DNA from: CAYUET01 sp964443875
GTDB lineage: Bacteria > Auribacterota > JAFGBW01
DNA: 37,558 nucleotides
NCBI GenBank assembly: GCA_964443875.1
Contig: CAYUET010000026.1
Span: 1 to 37,558, forward strand
Reading direction: 5' to 3'
Shown here one piece after another: positions 17,320 through 25,106 of the stretch. Numbering within the stretch: the stretch's first letter is position 1; each line of letters begins with the position of its first letter. A program made the position numbers and the translations under genes. Below the pieces are notes generated by a model. That model did not search any database, had not been told where the DNA came from, and saw only the letters and a program-made list of their open reading frames with translations.

Positions 17320-17898
17320 TTAATTCCTGTAAAGATCATCCTGATCCGGCATGTCGGATAAAATTCCGTATTGCCCGCCTAAGCGTGCCAGATTATCCCG
17401 CCAGATATGGTTCGGTTTTTCTGAAAAAATCATATCCGGCATGTAAGGAAGAATCTTCCAGGCGCCGGCTGCAATCTCAGATTCCAGCTGATTTTCCTCC
17501 CAGCCTGAACACCCGAGATATAAGCGCACATTGCCTGAGTTTGACTCATCAAAAATTTCATCCGCAACACGTTCAGGAATACTGTTCAAAAGCACAAGGT
17601 CGTCAATGATCCGGTTTTCCGAAGGAATGGTTTCATGAGAACGGCAAAGAATCATGATATGATTGGTATGAACAGGTCCCCCAATATACAAATCCACATT
17701 TTTAATGCTTTCCAGCTCCCCGTGCTTTTTAAAATGTGTCTCTGCTTTTAAATCGGATTTTTTATTGATTATCAGACCAAAGGCTCCTTTGTCATTATGA
17801 TCACAAAGGAAAACAACCCCTTCGCTGAAATTGGGATCGCAAAGAGAGGGTGTGGCAATTAAAAATTTTCCCTTCATACTCCCGCTGCAAAAATACAT
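17320..17898 (-). CDS. yqgE: YqgE/AlgH family protein (DUF179)
   Basis: Cytoplasmic protein of the YqgE/AlgH family, whose molecular role is not settled. Signatures are KGKFLIATPSLCDPNF, VVFLCDHNDKGAFGLIINK, DLYIGGPV and LGCSGWEENQLESEI. The length of about 190 residues is normal. Two starts are possible: ATG at 17898 with AAGGG 8 bases upstream, used here, or ATG at 17877 (MKGKFLIATP), which fits the family start better but has GGAG only one base away. It heads a three-gene operon with the REC-kinase and the 95-residue protein. In some proteobacteria yqgE lies next to ruvX; that partner is absent here. Confidence 0.9.
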   Translation of the reverse strand: MYFCSGSMKGKFLIATPSLCDPNFSEGVVFLCDHNDKGAFGLIINKKSDLKAETHFKKHGELESIKNVDLYIGGPVHTNHIMILCRSHETIPSENRIIDDLVLLNSIPERVADEIFDESNSGNVRLYLGCSGWEENQLESEIAAGAWKILPYMPDMIFSEKPNHIWRDNLARLGGQYGILSDMPDQDDLYRN

Positions 17899-18095
17899 AA
17901 TCGAAGCCCTTATTTACTATAAAATTACTCCTTTATTAAAACCGGGTCAACGATTCTTTGACAGGACTTTTTCATATTTCTCCCATTTTTCCTTTGTTGT
18001 TTTCTGACTTTTAAAAATTATTTCTGACAAACAACCTTAACTTGATCTTTTCTATTTTTTGTAATAAAGATATGCTTAATAAAAAGGGGTTTGAC

Positions 18096-18473
18096 ATGAA
18101 ATTAAAGACCATACTGATTTGGATTTCCATATTAACCATCTTTTCCTGCTTTGCTGAGCCTGTGGAAAAAAAAGAAAAATTCACCTATGACAGCAAAGGG
18201 AAAAGAGATCCTTTTTTTGCCATTGAAGAGGCCAGACAGGCAGATGACGGCATTCAGCCTGTTGTTCAAACCTTATCCCCAAAAGATAAACTGGCTAAAA
18301 AGGGGATTGTTATCAACTCCATTATGTGGGACTCCAAAAAACCTGCGATCCTCATCAATGATGAAATCCTCGAAGAAGGCGATACCGTTCAGGGAGTGAT
18401 CATCCGGAATATAGAACAGGACTATGTCGTATTTGAAATTGACTCCGAACTCGTTGAAATTCCCATCAATTAA
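18096..18473 (+). CDS. PilP-like exported protein (possible lipoprotein)
   Basis: The start is the ATG at 18096, with AAGGGG 6 bases upstream. The N-terminus is a signal peptide (MKLKTILIWISILTIFSC); Cys18 after IFS gives a weak lipobox, so lipidation is possible. The mature part opens with the motif YDSKGKRDPFF, typical of PilP/GspB-type pilus and secretion proteins. It continues into a small beta domain (KKGIVINSIMWDSKKPAILI ... EGDTVQGVIIRNIEQDYVVF) like the PilP/GspC homology region. PilP links inner- and outer-membrane parts of type IV pilus or type II secretion machines. No other machine gene is adjacent; the nearest related genes are the prepilins at 23603-24957. Confidence 0.7.
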   Translation: MKLKTILIWISILTIFSCFAEPVEKKEKFTYDSKGKRDPFFAIEEARQADDGIQPVVQTLSPKDKLAKKGIVINSIMWDSKKPAILINDEILEEGDTVQGVIIRNIEQDYVVFEIDSELVEIPIN

Positions 18474-18490
18474 TTCTTATTTTTTTTAAA

Positions 18491-18543
18491 GGGGCATTCT
18501 TCAGAAACCGGGAATTTGTATCCCCCTTGAAGTATTATGCCCC
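18491..18543. terminator. Long imperfect inverted repeat between convergent genes
   Basis: GGGGCAT (18491-18497) pairs with ATGCCCC (18537-18543). CTTCA and TGAAG extend the stem inside, with a small bulge. The element lies at the shared end of the PilP-like gene and the aminotransferase gene, and includes the last codons of the latter. A T-rich stretch follows in the minus direction, so it may work mainly as the terminator of the glycan operon. Confidence 0.5.
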
Positions 18544-19635
18544 TAAAGCGTTTTTCACAGCCGCAATCACCTTATCCTGTTCCTCTTTTGTGATAAGAGA
18601 ATGCATGGGAAGGCTGATAATTTTTCTGGCAACTGCTTCAGAAACGGGGAAACTTCCTTCACCAAAGCCAAGCCCCTTATACACGGGCTGTAAATGCAGG
18701 GGAACAGGATAATGAACCGCAGTTGGAATTCCTTCCGCCTTGAGCGCATTGGCAAGCGCGTTCCGGTCATTCACCTGAATGGAAAACTGGGCATAAACAT
18801 GGCTGTAACCCGGCAGGACTTTGGGAGTCAGAATCCCCGGAATATCACTTAATCCACGGGTATAATATTCCCCGACCTTTTTTCTTAACCCGATTTCCTC
18901 ATCAAAATGCGGCAATTTGGCCAGCAGCACTGCAGCCTGGATGGCATCCAGACGCCCGTTAGTCCCCAGCATGGCATGCTGGTAGCGCTCGGCCTGGCCA
19001 TGAACACGGATTTTGGACATCAGATCGGCAAGTTTTTCATCATTGGTAAAAATCATTCCCCCGTCGCCATAGCACCCAAGCGGCTTGGACGGAAAAAAAG
19101 AAGTGGTGGAGATTTTAGAAATATTACAGGATTTTCCATAGGGGGTTTGGGCTCCAAAAGACTGGCAGGCATCCTCTATGACAGGGATTCCATGCTTTTC
19201 CCCTATCCGGTTGATCGCCTGAAAGTCCGCGCACTGACCGTAAAGGGAAACGCCGATAACGGCCTTTGTTCTGGGCGTAATTTTTTTTTCAATTTCCAGG
19301 GAATTGATATTGTAAGAAACAGGATCAATATCGGCAAACACAGGAACAGCGCCAACAAGGCTGATGACTTCAGCCGTGGCAATAAAAGTGAAGGGGGTGG
19401 TGATCACTTCATCCCCGGGTTTGATCCCCAGAGCCATGAGGGCAAACAGAAGGGCGTCCGTGCCTGAAGAAACGCCGATGGCATAAGTGGCGCCGGTGAA
19501 AGAGGCCAGTTTTTCTTCCAGCTCCCTGATTTTCGGACTCATGATAAATTGAGTGGAATCCAGGACTTCCTGTATCTGCTTGTCAATTTCTGTTTTATAT
19601 TTCTGATATTGTTTCTTCAAATCACAAAATTCCAT
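18535..19635 (-). CDS. wbpE: DegT/DnrJ/EryC1 sugar aminotransferase (WbpE-type)
   Basis: PLP-dependent aminotransferase of 366 residues that puts an amino group on a nucleotide-linked keto-sugar. Signatures are SSGTDALLFALMALGIKPGD (phosphate cup, SSGTD at 56-60), VIEDACQSFGA and the Schiff-base Lys184 in SFFPSKPLGCYGDGG. Whole-length resemblance, including MEFCDLKKQYQKYK and DSTQFIMSPKIRELE, is strongest to WbpE/WlbC enzymes that act on UDP-2-acetamido-3-keto-hexuluronate. The exact substrate is not proven, because the usual partners (WbpA, WbpB, WbpD) are not in the window. It is the last gene of the minus-strand glycan cluster. The ATG follows GAGGATATT. Confidence 0.88.
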   Translation of the reverse strand: MEFCDLKKQYQKYKTEIDKQIQEVLDSTQFIMSPKIRELEEKLASFTGATYAIGVSSGTDALLFALMALGIKPGDEVITTPFTFIATAEVISLVGAVPVFADIDPVSYNINSLEIEKKITPRTKAVIGVSLYGQCADFQAINRIGEKHGIPVIEDACQSFGAQTPYGKSCNISKISTTSFFPSKPLGCYGDGGMIFTNDEKLADLMSKIRVHGQAERYQHAMLGTNGRLDAIQAAVLLAKLPHFDEEIGLRKKVGEYYTRGLSDIPGILTPKVLPGYSHVYAQFSIQVNDRNALANALKAEGIPTAVHYPVPLHLQPVYKGLGFGEGSFPVSEAVARKIISLPMHSLITKEEQDKVIAAVKNALGA

Positions 19636-19647
19636 AATATCCTCACT

Positions 19648-19815
19648 TTATTTTTCAAACCTGATTGCCGTTTTGAAACCGGCTAAATGGGATTCTCCCG
19701 AATTTATTTCCGTAAAAAACCGTATGATATTAAAAATTTCAGTGACTCGTAAAGGATCATTCCCGGTATTTTTAATAAAAATCGGGCTGATCCTGGAAAA
19801 TAAATCGGAAATCAG
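19648..19815 (-). pseudogene. Coding-like open stretch without ATG start (possible remnant)
   Basis: An uninterrupted frame of about 55 codons runs from a CTG overlapping the stop of the sugar transferase to a TAA just before the aminotransferase ribosome-binding site. The translated text (for example GNDPLRVTEIFNIIRFFTEI) looks protein-like, but has no ATG/GTG start and no firm family. It may be the tail of a deleted gene in the glycan operon, or chance. Confidence 0.22.
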
Positions 19816-20372
19816 TGCTGGATGCCTTCTTTCTTTGCAACCTTGAAAAAGGTACGGAAAAGAATTTCAATATCAAAAAACAAGGACTGATTTTTCAGAT
19901 ACTCCTCATCAAATACCACTTTTTCAGGAATCGAGAGATGGTCACGGCCGTTAATCTGGGCCCAGCCGGTTAGTCCCGGAACAAGGGCATGAATCCCCTT
20001 TTCTGTTCTTAGTTTTATCAGATCCTCCTGATTGAAAAGAGCGGGTCTTGGGCCGACAAAACTCATATCCCCTTTTAAAATAGCCCAGAGCTGGGGAAGC
20101 TCATCCAGACTATGGGCTCTTAAAAAACGCCCGATGGACGTAAGCCACTTCTCAGGATTATCCAGAAGATGCGTGGCCACCTGAGGGGTGTCCGGCCGCA
20201 TGGTCCTGAACTTGGGCATTAAAAACAAATGATTATTTTTTCCCACGCGTCTGGACCAGTATAAGACCCTGGATCTCGTGGTCACACGGATGGCAAGCGC
20301 TATTCCGATCATGGGGATCAGAAGAAGGATCAAAGCCGTAAGGGCCAGAAACAAATCAAAACTTCTTTTCAT
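19812..20372 (-). CDS. Initiating sugar-phosphate transferase (PglC/WcaJ-type bacterial sugar transferase)
   Basis: Monotopic phosphoglycosyl transferase that moves a sugar-1-phosphate from a UDP-sugar to undecaprenyl phosphate, the first step of a surface glycan. It has the re-entrant hydrophobic helix near the N-terminus (LFLALTALILLLIPMIGIAL), then KFRTM, the catalytic SLDELPQL, the FVGPRPAL motif and PGLTGWAQINGRD. At about 186 residues it corresponds to the compact PglC type rather than the long WbaP type. The ATG at 20372 has AGGA 7 bases upstream and is preferred over the one at 20378, whose spacing would be 1. Confidence 0.92.
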   Translation of the reverse strand: MKRSFDLFLALTALILLLIPMIGIALAIRVTTRSRVLYWSRRVGKNNHLFLMPKFRTMRPDTPQVATHLLDNPEKWLTSIGRFLRAHSLDELPQLWAILKGDMSFVGPRPALFNQEDLIKLRTEKGIHALVPGLTGWAQINGRDHLSIPEKVVFDEEYLKNQSLFFDIEILFRTFFKVAKKEGIQH

Positions 20373-20412
20373 TTTCATATCCTTATTAAAAACAGGCCAT
20401 TTTTATCAAATA

Positions 20413-21165
20413 TCAGAAAAGCTTCATCAAAAAAAGAGCCAGTATTTCTTTCAGAAACCTCTGGCTCCGGCTGAGAGATTCCGGCGAAGGAAAAAAAACG
20501 CAGGGATCCATACCGTTCTTTGTCTTCACCTGAAAATCCGCGGGAGCAGGAATAGCCCGCATGCCCTGTTTCTCAAAAAGATAAAGGGTTCGCCTCATGT
20601 GAAAAGCCGAGGTGATCAGAATAAAGGGCCTGGTGTCCAAAAACTTTTTAAGTAATAAAGACTGATCCTCTGTGTCCAGGGATTGATCTTCAAGCACGAT
20701 CCGGCTCTCCTCAATGCCCATATCCATGGCTGTTTTTTTCATTAGGGATGCTTCAGAAACACTGGAAAACACACAGCCTCCTGAAACCAGAAGTCTGGCA
20801 GAGGGAAGTCTTCTTAAAATTCTTAAACCTTCGGCAAGCCTGGACAGAGAAGAATAGGAAAGCTGATTGGCCGGGGTAAGGCGGGTGTCCGGGGACACGC
20901 CTCCGCCCAGAACAACCACCCACCGGATATCTTTCAGCTTTTCTGGCTGAGACAAAACCGGGCAGGAAGATTCATAAGAGCTGAAAACCGGTTTTGTGAG
21001 CGGATCATAAGAAAACAGCACCAGAAGAATAAAACCTGCGGCAACCAGCCCTGTTCCGGTTTTAATCCTTTTACGAAAAAGACAAAAAATACCCGCTGCC
21101 TGTAAAAGAAGGCCCAGCACAAGGGGATAAAATAAAAAAATAATTATTTTCTTCAGGATAAACAT
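20413..21165 (-). CDS. ElyC/SanA/YdcF family membrane protein (DUF218)
   Basis: A 250-residue protein with two N-terminal membrane helices (IIIFLFYPLVLGLLL and LVAAGFILLVLFSY) and an extracytoplasmic DUF218 domain: VVVLGGGVSPDTRL, ARLLVSGG, EDQSLDTEDQSLLL, ILITSAFHMRR. This family includes ElyC and SanA, linked to lipid-carrier use and envelope integrity. Its place between a PglC-type transferase and a glycosyltransferase supports a role in lipid-linked glycan synthesis. It ends 35 bp before the sugar transferase gene begins and starts 6 bp after the GT4 gene ends. Confidence 0.88.
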   Translation of the reverse strand: MFILKKIIIFLFYPLVLGLLLQAAGIFCLFRKRIKTGTGLVAAGFILLVLFSYDPLTKPVFSSYESSCPVLSQPEKLKDIRWVVVLGGGVSPDTRLTPANQLSYSSLSRLAEGLRILRRLPSARLLVSGGCVFSSVSEASLMKKTAMDMGIEESRIVLEDQSLDTEDQSLLLKKFLDTRPFILITSAFHMRRTLYLFEKQGMRAIPAPADFQVKTKNGMDPCVFFPSPESLSRSQRFLKEILALFLMKLF

Positions 21166-21170
21166 ATTTT

Positions 21171-22283
21171 TCAGGAAGGCGAATGTACTTTCTGAAACAA
21201 TTCACGATAGTTCTGAATCATGGTCGCACAGGAAAAAGACTGCAGTACTGTTTTTTTCGCATTCTCTTTCATGATGGAAATATCATGCTCACGGAATTTA
21301 TAAAGTTCCATCAGTTTTTCCGCAAAATCCTTATAATCATTCGTAGGAGTCACAAGGCCGTTGTGCCTGTCATTAATAATTCCAAGCCGCCCGACATAGG
21401 CGGAAACAATCACAGGGAGACCGGAGAGCATGGCCTCCAGCACAACATTGGGACAGCCTTCAGCCACGGACGGATGGATCAGGACGTCCGCTTTCTGATA
21501 GTAGCCCCGAAGATCAGGAACCGGGGGAAGAAGCTGAACATATTCCTTGAGGGTAAGCGTTTCAATCAGAGAAAGAAGTTTCTTTTTATCTTTTCCCTCT
21601 CCGATTAAAATACACTTGAAGCGGATATGAGGGGCATTTTTCCGCAGATAATCCAGAGCCCTGAGCAGGACATTCTGTTTTTTGGCACGGAGAACGAACC
21701 TCCCGACACACAGAATCTTAAGGGTATTTTCCTTCCAGAAATCGATCTGAAGCGGACTGGAAACAAGGGATTTCGTTTCTATCCCGTTGGGTATATAGGA
21801 AACCCTGTCCGGAAAATATTTCCGGATCAGGTCATAGGTCGGTTTATGATTGGTAACCACCTGATGAGAGAACGGAAGGAGTAAAAGTTCCGCCATTTTC
21901 ACCCAGGGGTGCTGGATTTTAAAATCCGTTCTGATGGAGGTAATGACACGGGCATTCGTCAGCCCCAGCATTCTTAAGACACGGACCGCTACAATCGCCT
22001 TAAAAAGGCTGGCATAGATGATATCCGGCTTATACTCCGCCACAATTTTATTAAGATCTTTAAAAAAATTTAAAAAAGACAACAGCTTCTTTCGGGGGTT
22101 AACTTCGGAATAATGGACAGGGGACACCAGGGAGTGCACTTCTTTAAAATAGACATCCTTCCGATTTCCAAAGACATGAACCCGAAGTGTCTCGGGCCCC
22201 TTATCAAACCCCTCAAGCAGACTGACAAACTGCTTTTCACCGCCCCCGGCTGAAAGGCCTGAAATACAGAATAATAACTTCAT
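21171..22283 (-). CDS. GT4-family glycosyltransferase
   Basis: Cytoplasmic or membrane-associated glycosyltransferase of 370 residues with the GT-B double Rossmann fold. The N-terminal GG loop (SGLSAGGGEKQFVSLLEGF) binds the acceptor side. The C-terminal half has LCVGRFVLRAKKQNVLLRAL and the retaining-type E-x7-E motif at Glu275 and Glu283 (AEGCPNVVLEAM). It probably extends the lipid-linked glycan started by the PglC-type enzyme. GGAGAGAAA precedes the ATG. Donor and acceptor sugars cannot be read from the sequence. Confidence 0.92.
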   Translation of the reverse strand: MKLLFCISGLSAGGGEKQFVSLLEGFDKGPETLRVHVFGNRKDVYFKEVHSLVSPVHYSEVNPRKKLLSFLNFFKDLNKIVAEYKPDIIYASLFKAIVAVRVLRMLGLTNARVITSIRTDFKIQHPWVKMAELLLLPFSHQVVTNHKPTYDLIRKYFPDRVSYIPNGIETKSLVSSPLQIDFWKENTLKILCVGRFVLRAKKQNVLLRALDYLRKNAPHIRFKCILIGEGKDKKKLLSLIETLTLKEYVQLLPPVPDLRGYYQKADVLIHPSVAEGCPNVVLEAMLSGLPVIVSAYVGRLGIINDRHNGLVTPTNDYKDFAEKLMELYKFREHDISIMKENAKKTVLQSFSCATMIQNYRELFQKVHSPS

Positions 22284-22463
22284 TTTCTCTCCATAACTCT
22301 ATTGCAGAAAAAGGGAATTCTCCCTCTCTATTCCTCAATTTTCACCCATAACTGTCGTGATTTTTTCATAAAATAAGTATTATTGACAGATTTTTCTTTA
22401 TTATAAACAAATTCCCGGGCCTTTGCTCCGAATAATATAGAAGGCTTCGATCAGAATTCCGGG

Positions 22464-23318
22464 TTACCAGGCGCTCCAGCCGCCGTCAATAACCAGGTTC
22501 ATACCCGTCATATACCTTGAAGAATCCGAGGCCAGAAACAGGACAGCCCCGTTGTAATCGGTAAAGGATCCCATGCGGCCGAGGGGAACTTTGTTCACAT
22601 AAGCCTCATGAAATGAAGATTCATGTCCGTCATAAATCCCGCCAGGGGTCAGGACATTCACGCGGATGGCGTATTCCCCCAGAAGAGCGGTCAAGTAACG
22701 AGACAGGGCAAGGATTCCTCCCTTGGAGGAAGCGTATGCGCCCGGGGCATTGAGTTTATACTCTCCGCCATAGGGATTCTTGAGGGGGGAGCAGGACCGG
22801 TAAATTCTCTGATCAGGCCCCACAAACCCGTAAACAGACGAAGTAAGGATAATGCTTCCGCCCCCCTGTTTCTTCATGATCTCCGAAGCCTCCCGGCAGC
22901 AGAAAAAGTTCCCCTTCAGGTTCACATCCAGAACCCTGTCCCAGGCTTCCTCCGGATAATCTTCAAAAGGGGCATAGTAATCCCCTGTTTTCCCCATCAC
23001 ATTGCTGATAAAAAAATCCAGGCGGCCAAATTCACGGTCTATAAAGGAAAAAAGGTCTCTGACCTGATCCTTTTGACTGACATCACAAACCTTGCCTGTT
23101 ACCGGCAAGGGACTTTCTTTTGAAAGCCTTTCTGCGGCGGAGTCGCACTGACCCTGATCGAGATCCGCGATTACGATTCTCGCGCCTGCCAGGGAAAGAA
23201 TTCGGGCAAATTCTCTTCCCAGTTTTCCCGCCCCTCCGGCGATTAATCCGACCCGACCCTTAAGGCTGAACAAATCTTCCAATGTCTTCAAAGGTTTTAA
23301 AGCCTGATAATTAAACAT
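22464..23318 (-). CDS. Short-chain dehydrogenase/reductase
   Basis: NAD(P)-dependent oxidoreductase of 284 residues. The nucleotide-binding loop GGAGKLG is at 28-34, and the catalytic triad is S161 (TSSVYGF), Y195 and K199 (YASSK). The cofactor-side DLD after the second strand suggests NAD. The C-terminus has the usual RYMTGMNLVIDGGWSAW. It resembles SDRs found in sialic-acid-like and O-antigen sugar clusters (PtmA-type). It lies 180 bp upstream of the GT4 gene on the same strand, so it may share the glycan operon or have its own transcript. AAAGG lies 6 bases before the ATG. Confidence 0.9.
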   Translation of the reverse strand: MFNYQALKPLKTLEDLFSLKGRVGLIAGGAGKLGREFARILSLAGARIVIADLDQGQCDSAAERLSKESPLPVTGKVCDVSQKDQVRDLFSFIDREFGRLDFFISNVMGKTGDYYAPFEDYPEEAWDRVLDVNLKGNFFCCREASEIMKKQGGGSIILTSSVYGFVGPDQRIYRSCSPLKNPYGGEYKLNAPGAYASSKGGILALSRYLTALLGEYAIRVNVLTPGGIYDGHESSFHEAYVNKVPLGRMGSFTDYNGAVLFLASDSSRYMTGMNLVIDGGWSAW

Positions 23319-23523
23319 AGATAACCTTTCTTCTGTTAAAAACTCTTCTGTGAACAGACCCTATCTATAATTCAGTTTTATCCGTAATTCCAGTTTTTAT
23401 TAATCGCCCCAATTTTCACAGATAAACGCAAAGAAAATTTTCTGTAAATAAAGTTCAGACAAAAAAATCTCTCATTATTCGTCCCTTTCAGCATCCAAAT
23501 ATCATAAAAACAATCGGAAAAAC

Positions 23524-23552
23524 TTGAAATAAAAACACTGATCGCCTATAAT
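23524..23552 (+). promoter_or_regulatory. Consensus sigma-70 promoter of prepilin pair
   Basis: TTGAAA at 23524-23529 and TATAAT at 23547-23552 are 17 bases apart. The -10 box lies 50 bases before the first prepilin ATG. Confidence 0.8.
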
Positions 23553-23602
23553 CAGATAAAATACTATTCTTTTCAATTCTTGATTATAAGGAAACGGATA
23601 TC

Positions 23603-24325
23603 ATGAAAAACAATACAAAAGCCTTCACACTGATTGAACTTTTAGTTGTGATCGGTATCATTTTTGTTTTGGCCTCCTTTTTAGCCCCTGCTCTTTTAAG
23701 AGCCAAGGAGCAGGCCAACCGCGCCTCCTGTCTGGCCAACATCCGTTCCCTCGGGCAGGCCATGCAGATCTATGCCAATGAAAACGACGACCGTTTTTCC
23801 GTGGGCGGTTCAGGAACAAGCTATAACACCAATCTTTCTTTTGGCGCCATTTTTAATGCCAAAAGCTTCAATGATACCAAAATCTATATCTGCCCCAACC
23901 GGAAACGCAATTCTCCTCCGACGTATACGGCATCAACTTCCTCTCTTGCGACAGATAAAGTTTCAGCCGCTTCAGGACGTCTCATCTCCTACGTGATTGT
24001 TCTGAATGATGACGGGGCTGGAAATCCCGTGAAACCCATGGCCTCTGACTTCAGTTCCAATATTTTCCTCATGGAAGATCCCGCAGCGGATGGAGTATCC
24101 GGATCAGAAGCTCAATTTGACAACGGGGACAACCATGGTGTAGACGGATGCAATGTTTACCGCATCAACGGCCAGGCCGCCTGGTACAGAGGCGCAAAGA
24201 TAAGCGGATCAACAACAGGGGCCACAAGTCTTCCCCAAAAAGAAGATAATGATGCCAATATGGCTGTGGACGGAACCACCAAATACAGCATTACCTCCAG
24301 TTATATCGTACGTCAGAATCCTTAA
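23603..24325 (+). CDS. Type IV prepilin-like protein, H-X9-DG type
   Basis: A 240-residue pseudopilin. The prepilin peptidase site is KA|FTLIELLVVIGIIFVLA, with Ala rather than Gly before the cleaved Phe, as is frequent in PVC-type prepilins. It is followed by the hydrophobic N-terminal helix and ANRASCLANIRSLGQAMQIY, the usual helix of this group. The C-terminal processing-associated motif normally reads H-x9-DG; here it reads HGVDGCNVYRING, i.e. His, ten residues, then NG. It could be part of a type II secretion-like pseudopilus or a surface protein. It overlaps the next gene by one base (TAATG). Confidence 0.9.
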   Translation: MKNNTKAFTLIELLVVIGIIFVLASFLAPALLRAKEQANRASCLANIRSLGQAMQIYANENDDRFSVGGSGTSYNTNLSFGAIFNAKSFNDTKIYICPNRKRNSPPTYTASTSSLATDKVSAASGRLISYVIVLNDDGAGNPVKPMASDFSSNIFLMEDPAADGVSGSEAQFDNGDNHGVDGCNVYRINGQAAWYRGAKISGSTTGATSLPQKEDNDANMAVDGTTKYSITSSYIVRQNP

Positions 24326-24957
24326 TGCCTAAACACAATACCAGAGGCATGACCCTTATTGAGATCCTGGTCGTGATGAGCATCCTGGTGATCCTGATGT
24401 CCATTGTCAGCTATACCCTCAGAGGGGCACAGGATGCAGCCGGACGGGCCCAATGCCTTACCAACATCCGGGCATTGGGGCAAAGCGCCCTTCTTTATGC
24501 CCAGGACGACCCCTTTGGAAGATTTCCCTATGCCGCTTCCAAAAATGCAGGGCTTCTTTTCGGAAAACTCTATGATCCCCTGCATTTCAGCGACCTCAAT
24601 GTCTATGTCTGCCCCACAAAATCCAGGACAGGACCACCCTTGAAACCGGGAGCAAAAGCGCCCTATGCCATTCTCCCCATACTCAGCAATTCCTACCGTT
24701 TTGTTCTGAATGCGGACGGCTCGGATTCGCAGACCCTCTCGTTTCCCTCCCTGAACGCCCTGGTCATTGAAAATTACACGGTCACGGCCCCTCTCTATTC
24801 AAACGGTTACAATCACGGAAAAAGCGGCATTTCGGTATTTCTGATCAACGGGAAAACAAAACTATACGGCAGCAAGGATACGGCCATCCCGGATAATCAC
24901 AACCGCTCCGACACCCCTTACGCCCTTAATCCTTCCGGACCCAACTTTGGAACATAG
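24325..24957 (+). CDS. Type IV prepilin-like protein, paralogue of the preceding gene
   Basis: A 210-residue pseudopilin with cleavage site RG|MTLIEILVVMSILVILM. The helix AAGRAQCLTNIRALGQSALLYAQ is clearly related to the one in the upstream gene. The C-terminal motif is HGKSGISVFLING, again His-x10-NG. YVCPTKSRTGPP matches YICPNRKRNSPP in the neighbour, so the pair arose by duplication. The start codon shares a base with the upstream stop, which implies coupled translation and roughly linked amounts of both pilins. Confidence 0.9.
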   Translation: MPKHNTRGMTLIEILVVMSILVILMSIVSYTLRGAQDAAGRAQCLTNIRALGQSALLYAQDDPFGRFPYAASKNAGLLFGKLYDPLHFSDLNVYVCPTKSRTGPPLKPGAKAPYAILPILSNSYRFVLNADGSDSQTLSFPSLNALVIENYTVTAPLYSNGYNHGKSGISVFLINGKTKLYGSKDTAIPDNHNRSDTPYALNPSGPNFGT

Positions 24958-24990
24958 CCCCTTCAGGGATGGCGGCCTCTTGTTTTTTCA

Positions 24991-25018
24991 TTGATTATTT
25001 TCCGGATCATTGCATAAT
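24991..25018 (+). promoter_or_regulatory. Possible sigma-70 promoter of SH3-repeat gene
   Basis: TTGATT (24991-24996) and CATAAT (25013-25018) are 16 bases apart, about 90 bases before the ATG of the SH3-repeat gene. It is a reasonable but not exact match. Confidence 0.4.
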
Positions 25019-25106
25019 TAAAACCTAAATTTGCGGGTTACCCCCACACAGATTTGAGTGTCGCAGACAAAAAGACTTAGTACACCAACCCAAAGAGAGG
25101 TCATTC

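Noticed and set aside
17958..17963. Perfect TTGACA ahead of the PilP-like gene
   Set aside because: No acceptable -10 box lies 16-18 bases downstream, and the gene start is about 130 bases away.
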